From NCBI GenBank assembly GCA_019915135.1, contig JAHLMK010000002.1:2666001-2730000 (forward strand): DNA of 64,000 nt, in the 5' to 3' direction. Every line of letters starts with the position of its first letter. Position 1 is the stretch's first letter. The position numbers and the translations under genes are program-made. Source of the DNA: Strobilurus pachycystidiatus (lineage: Eukaryota > Basidiomycota > Agaricomycetes > Agaricales > Physalacriaceae). Below the pieces are notes generated by a model that ran no database searches, was not told the DNA's origin, and saw nothing but the letters and a program-made list of their open reading frames with translations. Positions 56,475-64,000 of this stretch are shown here, piece by piece.

Positions 56475-57201
56475 CTGGATGTCTGAGCAAAGGTCGGCGG
56501 AGCGGATGGCGGTAATCACAGAAAACACACCTCGTAAAAATGTAAACACGATGAAAATGAAGAGGTCGTACATAGATGAAGCCAAGTGGCAAGGCGAAAG
56601 GGTGATCAATGATAATATTCAAGCTCCGAACGTGATTAGCCGTACGGCCCGGCTTGGAACACACTACGCCACTTATCTAACTCCATCGTGCCCGGGAGTA
56701 CTGACTGATATCGAGGGGAAAATACTTGAAAGAAAGACTGGACTTCACTCGGTTCAGCTCTCCTTGACGTGCCACAGCAATGCCACATGCAAGGCCAGTG
56801 CAAGGCATTGATTCAATCTACGTTCCAGATGAATACGATGTTCGCGCTCCGACTCAGGATCTTTACCATGATGAGAGTGACTCTGTGAGGCAGCCAGTGT
56901 AGTCAGTCGAATCTCAATTCCTGTTAGCTTCCACGTATCGACTTGGAGACTGAAGTCTCCAGAAAACCTTCCGAGTCCGACTCCGACAGTATGTAAAAGA
57001 TCAAGACTAACGTCGAGTCCTCGTTGCTTGTCGTTCAATCACGCGTGATGTGGAACAGAGAGGGATGATTAATTGCGAATATACAGACGATGTTTGTTGT
57101 ATTTAAAATGCGAGTGTACAGTACAGCGTGCCATAGTTGTGTCGTGGTATCATGAGTCCAACAAATAGAAGCGAAGCGGAGAAAAGACACTGGTGAGTAA
57201 T
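56475..57201. other. intergenic
   Basis: Upstream of F-box 4 and downstream of Hsp70. Nothing recognised. Confidence 0.4.
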
Positions 57202-58814
57202 TTAGTCGACCTCCTCAACGCTGGGTTCGTCGTGGCTGGCACCGCTGGGAGCAGCGCCACTGGGAGCGCCGCCGGCACCGTAAAGTCTCTGCATGATAGG
57301 GTTGCCGATAGCCTCCAACTCCTTCTGCTTCTCCTCATACTCCTCCTTGGAAGCCTCCTGCGAGTTGTCGAGCCACGAGATGGTCTCCTTCACAGCGCCC
57401 TCAAGCTTCGACTTGTCAGCAGCCGCAAACTTGTCGGCATGCTCCGTCAGGGAGTTTCGCAAGCCATATGCGTATGACTCTAGAGCGTTCTTGGCGGCGA
57501 CGCGAGCAGCGACAGCTTCATCCTCGGCTAGAAAGAACAAGACACCAATCAGTATACAGTGAGGGATGTTGTAGAGAGATGAGACGTACCTTTGTACTTC
57601 TCAGCCTCGTTCACCATGCGGTCGATTTCCTCCTTCGACAAGCGGCCCTTGTCGTTCGTGATGGTGATGCGGTTCGACTTCCCTGTGGTCTTGTCGTGGG
57701 CAGAGACGTTCAGTATACCGTTGGCGTCCATGTCGAAGGTGACCTCAATTTGGGGAACACCACGGGGAGCGGGAGGAATGCCGGAGAGCTCGAACTTGCC
57801 GAGCCGGTTGTTGTCCTTGGTCAGACGACGTTCGCCCTCGTAGACCTGGATGAGAACACCGGGCTGGTTGTCGGCGTAGGTGGAGAAGACTTCGGACTTC
57901 TTGGTGGGGACGGTAGTGTTGCGCTTGATGAGGGGGGTCATGACACCGCCGGCGGTCTCGATACTGGAAAGAAAAAGTCAGCAAAGAACGACTAAACATG
58001 AACTATGGCACTTACCCAAGCGTCAAGGGTGCAACATCAAGAAGAAGCACATCCTGAGTCTGCTCGGAAGTGTCGCCGGTAAGGATGGCAGCTTGGACAG
58101 CAGCGCCGTAAGCGACAGCCTCGTCGGGGTTGATGCTCTTGTTGGGCTCCTTGCCGTTGAAGAAGTCCGACACGAGCTTGACGATGCGCGGGATACGGGT
58201 GGAGCCGCCGACAAGGACGATCTCGTGTACGTTGGATTTGTCGATCTTGGAGTCGCGGAGGACCTTCTCGACGGGGTCGAGGGTGCTGCGGAAGAGGTCC
58301 TGGCAGAGCTCCTCGAAGCGGGCACGAGTGAGCGAGGTGTAGAAGTCGATGCCCTCATAAAGGGAGTCGATCTCGATGGAGGTCTGGGCGGCAGACGAGA
58401 GGGTGCGCTTGGCGCGCTCGCAGGCGGTGCGAAGACGACGGAGAGCACGGTGGTTGGAGGACAGATCTGCGAAGAACTGTTAGGATGTCGCCTTTCGAGC
58501 CATAGATGCCAAACGTACCTTTCTTGTTCTTCCGCTTGAACTCCTGGACAAAGTGGTTCACAAGACGGTTATCGAAATCCTCGCCGCCCAAATGAGTGTC
58601 ACCAGCGGTGGCTTTGACTTCGAAGATGCCTCCCTCGATAGTCAAGATGGAGACATCGAAAGTGCCTCCTCCGAGATCGAAGATGAGGACGTTACGCTCG
58701 TCGGTAACCTTCTTGTCGAGACCATAAGCGATGGCAGCGGCCGTGGGTTCGTTGATGATTCGGAGAACGTTCAGGCCAGATATCGTTCCGGCGTCCTTGG
58801 TGGCCTGACGCTGG

Positions 58815-58846
<32 letters not shown>

Positions 58847-59432
58847 CGCGTTGGTGACGGTGTTTCCGAGGTAGGATTCGGCGGTCTCCTTCATCTTGAG
58901 GAGGACCATGGAGGAGATTTCTTCGGGAGACTAGAGCCACAATCAGACACAATTCACGAAAGAAGAAAAATGAATAGGACATACGAATTCCTTGGTCTCG
59001 CCCCGGTACTCAACGGAGATGTAGGGCTTGCCACCCTTGTCGAAGACGCGAAAAGGAAAGTGCTTCATGTCGGATTGCACCTCGGGGTCTGAGAATTTGC
59101 GACCAATGAGGCGCTTGGCGTCGAACACGCTGTTGGTCGGTAATCAGTAAAATTGTGGCGGTGAAAGGAAATATGAACGTACGTGTTCTGGGGGTTCATA
59201 GCGACCTGGTTCTTCGCAGCGTCACCAATGAGACGCTCGTTGTCGGAGAACGAGACATATGATGGGGTGGTACGGTTGCCCTGGTCGTTGGCGATGATCT
59301 CAACACGATCGTTTTGCCAGACGCCGACACAGCTGTAGAAAAAAGTCAATGACATGCACGAGAGCCAAAGCAAGCAGACACGTACGAGTAAGTCGTTCCC
59401 AAATCGATACCAATAGCTTTTGAAGAAGACAT
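57202..59432 (-). CDS. HSP70: cytosolic Hsp70 chaperone (SSA type)
   Basis: Seven exons: 59386-59432, 59183-59332, 58985-59129, 58519-58930, 58016-58466, 57590-57963, 57202-57527, all GT-AG and in frame. It starts [16 protein letters not shown]. Signatures are [32 protein letters not shown] and the C-terminal EEVD that binds TPR co-chaperones, which marks it as cytosolic or nuclear rather than ER or mitochondrial. The N-terminal ATPase domain spans roughly residues 1-380, followed by the peptide-binding domain and a Gly/Ala-rich tail ([15 protein letters not shown]). Heat-shock elements and a TATA box lie upstream. Confidence 0.97.
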
Positions 59433-59504
59433 TGTCTAGAGTGATGTGGTTTTGGGGGGTGTTGATGAATGTAAAGTGAGGAGGAACAGCCGTCGCGAAT
59501 CTTG

Positions 59505-59512
59505 TTATATAC
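59505..59512 (-). promoter_or_regulatory. TATA box of Hsp70
   Basis: Sense-strand GTATATAA about 75 bp upstream of the start codon. Confidence 0.6.
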
Positions 59513-59527
59513 ACACTCTCTCGCCTA

Positions 59528-59646
59528 GCCAGAACGTGGTGGAAGAATGCAGAATGGCGTGGAATCTACGATAGTTATAATTGTCTTTCCACCCTGCCAG
59601 CGAGATCTTTGTCGAGAGAGGTGGAGTTGCGTGGAATCTTCGAGAA
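59528..59646 (-). promoter_or_regulatory. heat-shock elements of Hsp70
   Basis: GAATCTTCGAGAA at 59634-59646 is a perfect three-unit heat-shock element (GAAnnTTCnnGAA). A second cluster of GAA units (AGAACGTGGTGGAAGAATGC and GTGGAATC) lies at about 59530-59566. Heat-shock factor Hsf1 binds such arrays. Confidence 0.7.
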
Positions 59647-61012
59647 TCGAGAGCGATATGTGACTCTGCTCGAGGGTGATGTGATTTTTTGTCTCCTGCG
59701 GCATCGTATGGTTTTGTCACAGCCTCCTTCAAGACGAATAGGGCCTGCGGACTTGCTTGAGGTGACCGTTCTGACTGAGCATGAGGGACTGTACTCGGCC
59801 GAATAACTCCGGCGCCTAAAATCCATCGACACAAGTAGTGTAGCGTCCGAGCTATATCCTCAACTCCGAACGGATGCTGATTTACACCGTACCTGCCATC
59901 TTAGCATGCATGCATGAGCGTCAGCGCGCGACCTCTCACTGAGAAAAGGAATCCAACCTGGGAAACCACGTTGATTCGGATCTCTGACCAAAAAGCCCTC
60001 CCATTCCCTGTGCATGCGTACACGCCGCCTTTCCATGAATTCTCCACACGAACCAAAGATTGAGTGTGGCGGGGGCGGAGAGGGATGTCATCAACGAGCA
60101 TGTCCCGTACCGTAGCCTGGAAAGCAGTATGTCAGATACGAAGGCAAACTCGAAGGAGTATAATATTGTGAATGGAGCAAAAGCAAGAACGGAAATTAGA
60201 CAATCAAGACAGGATATTCGCGCACCTTTTGTGTACATTGCCGTACACATACAATGATACATCGCGCCAGAGAGGTTGAGCACGCCAAAAGGAGCAAGAT
60301 CTATGGCCGTAATGGTCTTCGGGCATGGATGTCCGTAATCATGAGAGGCGCCGGTTTTTCGCCTGCTGTTGCTGTGGCGCATTTGCAGACTATTTTGGGA
60401 CGGCCGGCTCTTAACTGAGATACAGCTTTCACCGCTGTGGCGTGTGGATGACGGATGGAAGGCTTTCCAAAGATTTTCTGTCCTGTAGCATGTCTTCATC
60501 GCGCAGGTCTGTATCCTCTGTTATTGGTATGCGTTCCGAATTTTCCAATCATGTGTAAGAAGACGCGACGGGGGAGACGAGGAGAAGAAGATGCCCGTGC
60601 ACTGTCGGTATCCGCAGTGAGAGGCACGCTTACGCGCATTCCGAGCTCGTCTTGGGTTTTGGAACGTCGTCTTTGCAGTCGACTCGGCGATGATGGTGAA
60701 GAGCAAGGCAGCCGCCCTTGCCGAATTGGGAACACCCCGCTCGGGTAACTTCAGGCCTTCGGCCACCGCTGCCGATGGCAGGCAGTGCGTAGGGCCCGGT
60801 AGGGGTTTGTCGAGGTGCCTACTACTACCTAGTATACTAGTAGGTGGAGCATTGCGGCCTGAAAAACGACTCATCCAACTCAGTATGTGGAAGCTTGCAA
60901 GCAGATGTGATTCACAATTCAATGTTTTGGTATCATACTATTAAGTAGTGGCAATGTAATGTAAGTCTTTCTTGAATACGTCCCGTCCGTCTTTCATTGT
61001 CTCTTGTCCATT
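59647..61012. other. intergenic
   Basis: Hsp70 upstream region and MFS downstream region. Short frames only; a 7-bp inverted repeat with a CTAGTATACTAG core lies at 60818-60844. Confidence 0.4.
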
Positions 61013-63052
61013 TCACGTTCGAGTACTAGCCTCCGCTTCTTCTCTTCTCTTTCGTCTTCTAGCAGGACCGATTTTGATGACAACGAAGAAAATAGGTATC
61101 GTAACGAGTGATATACCCCCGAGGAGCACGTATGTCCATCCGGGCTGGATTGCATCTAATATCACATCCATCAGCGCGACGAGTCCAGCTGCCATGAGGC
61201 AGCGGATAAAGTTGTTCTGAAAATCAGTCGATGTCAACAATGATTAATGAAAAACTTTGGAGAGTAGGAGCTGCGTACACATGCGGTGACCGCTGAACCT
61301 TGTCCTGGCACCCAGTCGATGATAAGGGTCTGCGTCGCACTCATGATAGACATTCCCCCAAATCCCACTTAGAGACAGTTGAGCTCAAGGATCAAGTAAA
61401 CAATAGGAAGCGCACAAGCTGCTTGCAGGATGAGCGGGCCAGCCAAATTGACCTTCTCCTGCACACACCACCCATACGCGCACGAGCACACCGTCATAAA
61501 GAGCATGATAAATGGAACAAGCCGGAGTCGAGCCTGGGGACTGTCAGAAATGTCATACTATCATGCTTGTGCAGCTTACCTTCTCGATAGGAAAATCATC
61601 CGCAATTCCATGTCCGGTGCGGATGTTGAGCGCTTCAGGGTCTTGACCTCGCGCAATAGCGTATGCCTTGAACGCTCGTCTGTACTCTGCGTTCAGCAAT
61701 CGGCCGATAACCAGCGTTCCAAGCATCATGCCCGCCGATGTCGCCAGATAGCACAATCCGATCTCCGTTTGGCTGAGAGATGGGTATGACTCGCTGAAGA
61801 GTGTGGCGATGGATGCGATGACACCATAGTAGAGAGAGTTCGCGACGCCGTTGACTATAAGTAAGAGGACAATGTCCCAATGTTTGATCAGGAGCAGTGG
61901 GTTGCGGAAGGGCTGCTTTGGTGGCCGTGTTGTTTGGCTAGGCGCTGCAATGACGCTGCGCCCTACTACAGGAATTATGGGTCTTTGTATCGTGGAGGGC
62001 TTGACCGATCCGTTCCCTACGAGAGCCCGTAACGTCTCCGGAAGAAAGCTGTGCGTATGATTATACAATCAAGCTTAGAGTTGTGATACGGAAGAACTTA
62101 CAGAACAAGAGTCAAGAGACAAGCCGTGGATGAGATACAGACGAACCAGAAAATCGCCCTGTTTGGAATTCAGACATCAGAAGCGCGCGGTTCGTACGCG
62201 TATAACAGACCTCCACCCCAGTCCGTCGGAGAGAAGTCCGCCAATCACAGGTCCTAAGGCAGGCCCTAACTAGTGACGTTCGTCATCGTCAATACGGGGC
62301 GCTCGACGTTTAGCGAACCTACATTCGGTCCGATGTTGTAGACCCCGAAATAGCCTCCTCGCTGAGCTGGTGTCGAGATATCACCAATGACACCGGCACC
62401 TATTCCAAGCGGTGAGTAATTCGGCAATCTCTATGTAAGGTCGAGACCTACCCAACGCGATAGTACTAGCAGATCCAGCGGCTTGAACGCATCGAAGTAC
62501 GACAAGCAACCAGTACGCTGATGTTGGTACGAGAGCAAGACCGACGCATGAAAGGGACAGAATCAACAAGCAGACGCAGAAGACAGGTCGGCGGCCAATT
62601 TGGTCTCCTAGTGTTCCGAAGCACATAGGTGCTACAACGACGATAGTAAGTCAACCGAGTCTCAGCAGCTGCGCGTTCAACTCACAGAGCCCTTGTAATA
62701 TCATGTAGACCGTGACCTGTAGAAAGGGGCTTGAGCGGGAATTGTGTAACGCGAAAAAGGAGGGCAGCGTACGGTCAGATTGATCGACTCGGTCGACTCG
62801 TGGAATGCTTTCGTTAGAACTGGTATGGCGGGGAGGTAGATGTTCGCAGTGAGTGGGCTACAAAACAGGATTTAGTTCGGTGATATCATCATAACGAACG
62901 CTCATCATATCTCGCCTGAACAGCCCTGCGAAGGCGACCAAAGATACGATAAACCATTTTTCTCGAGAGGTGTATATGCTGTACGGAAGGTCTTCGGCTG
63001 GAGCAGCATAAGCTTGCGGCGCGTTTTGCGTGTCTTTCGTCTCCAAGCTCAT
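61013..63052 (-). CDS. MFS transporter, DHA1 drug:H+ antiporter-like
   Basis: About ten exons from MSLETKDTQNAPQ (63052) to the stop at 61013. Family marks: FSPLTANIYLPAIP in helix 1, motif A FGTLGDQIGRRPVF, LGPALGPVIGGLL in the helix 5 region, and the late SATQTLIIDWVPGQGSAVTA. These fit fungal multidrug or polyamine exporters of the plasma membrane. A large loop (GNGSVKPSTIQRP...) separates the two halves. Intron 1 (62858-62915) uses a GC donor. An intron at 61368-61415 removes an apparent stop. Substrate not predictable. Confidence 0.9.
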
Positions 63053-64000
63053 GAGATCTATAGTGGGGGGAAGCTATCTGCGCAATGACATTGTGATGCC
63101 TATTTGTAGTGGTCATTCGGAGACTCGGGCGAACAGATGCGGAAATAGCCAACCGATGATGCGCGTTAGTCAGTCCGCTCGATACCCGGCCAGGTTGCGG
63201 GATGGGCGGTTTGACTGCAGCGAGAGGACTTGTCAGATCAAGGAGTTGGAGAGTCGAGGCTAGAGGCAAGGGCGGAGAGGGAGCGCTGTTTTGGCAGTGT
63301 TTGTAGCGTGCGATATGGCGAGCATTCAGTGATGGATGACGAGAGGAAACCGCTTGAAAGCCTGGCCGAGCCTGCCGAGTGAGCTTTGATCCGGCGGCAT
63401 TTTGTTGTGCCTGAATTTTGTCTGAGTCTTACCGCGACGACGACCCTCAAGACAAACTCGGATGCATCTACGAAACCTGCCTGTTCACATGAACAGCGGA
63501 CCGGGATCTGTCAAGCCGCTTGCTCTAGGTGTCTTTAGTTCAGTTGTTGATGAGGTTCTTGTGTTATCGTATAACGCCGATCACAAAGGCGGGAGTGGGA
63601 CTATATCTATTGTCTCTCGAGCTCTCTTTGCAGAACGCCATCTGAACGGGTGGTCTTTTGACTTCTGCGCTGTGCTCTGACCGTTGCTCTTTCTCCTTTC
63701 CTGCTCCTGCTCCCAGACCCTTTGCGCTTATACAGCTGTGTCAACATCTTCAAGCATCGTTGGGCCCAAGTCAGACCTGCCCGGAGCAGTCTTTGATGAT
63801 GTGGGTGTAGTGCCAGCGGTGGACGATAACGACTTGACCATGCTAGCCGTGCGGTGGCCGTACTTGCGTTTCACCTGGGTACTTATGAGAGGCGTCCTTT
63901 GGTGTCCCTTTCAAAGGATGTCTTTACTTCACGATCTCCTGAAGCGGAATCAACATGCCAGCCATCCCGACGACTCCTCGTTTCCAGCACCCTCCAAGCA
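63053..64000. other. intergenic, MFS upstream region
   Basis: Promoter side of the MFS gene. Short frames only; nothing recognised to the window edge. Confidence 0.4.

Noticed and set aside
59936..60499. 187-residue minus-strand frame
   Set aside because: No domain, odd composition and no splice context; probably a chance frame.
60818..60844. Inverted repeat around CTAGTATACTAG
   Set aside because: A single short palindrome with no repeats or genes tied to it; likely chance.
61368..61415. In-frame TAA in the MFS gene suggesting a pseudogene
   Set aside because: It lies within a 48-bp GTGCGC...CTAAG intron. Splicing it joins LILQAA to LGFGGMSIMSATQT in frame.
1..64000. CRISPR arrays, operons or bacterial mobile elements
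   Set aside because: No regularly spaced direct repeats and no prokaryotic gene structure; the window is clearly fungal nuclear DNA.

Overview
The window looks like a basidiomycete fungus of the Agaricomycetes. Genes carry many short introns (about 45-75 bp, mostly GT-AG). There are several F-box/leucine-rich proteins with the N-terminal CxxC plus coiled-coil layout common in mushroom genomes, two members of a mushroom-type DUF6593-like family, a cytosolic Hsp70 and an MFS drug:H+ antiporter-like transporter. No prokaryotic or organellar features are seen.

Layout. 1-9.56 kb: minus-strand Ty3/gypsy element (pol, pro, gag, 5' LTR) whose 3' LTR lies beyond the left edge; its 3' region carries three tRNA-like Pol III-type units. 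9.6-24.3 kb: host genes broken by LTR elements. A paralogue of the gene at 41.8 kb (gene A) has an in-frame stop and is interrupted by a 4.44-kb non-autonomous LTR element (11896-16338). That element carries an intact three-exon gene in antisense orientation. A 5.2-kb Ty1/copia element follows (16744-21949), and a DUF6593-like gene is split by a solo LTR (23203-24075) of the 4.44-kb element's family. All three insertions have perfect 5-bp target-site duplications.

25-35 kb: a local duplication. Two paralogous coiled-coil/proline-rich genes (C1, C2) share exon structure, upstream blocks and a downstream pair of about 170-bp repeats that encode a conserved hairpin. Two F-box genes sit beside them. 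A scrambled third copy (C3) lies at 49.1-49.8 kb. 35-56.5 kb: a secreted Ser/Thr-rich protein, more F-box genes, gene B (intact paralogue of A), an unrecognised nine-exon gene (D), an alpha/beta hydrolase and a DUF6593-like gene, separated by gene-poor stretches. 57-63 kb: conserved housekeeping genes, Hsp70 with heat-shock elements and the MFS transporter.

Most novel-looking items: the antisense intron-bearing cargo gene in the non-autonomous LTR element; the tRNA-like trio in the gypsy element; two matching -1 slippery heptamers (GGGTTTY) at its gag/pro and pro/pol junctions; and a covarying hairpin downstream of C1 and C2. Exon boundaries were read by eye from splice signals and frame; no alignment or database search was run.
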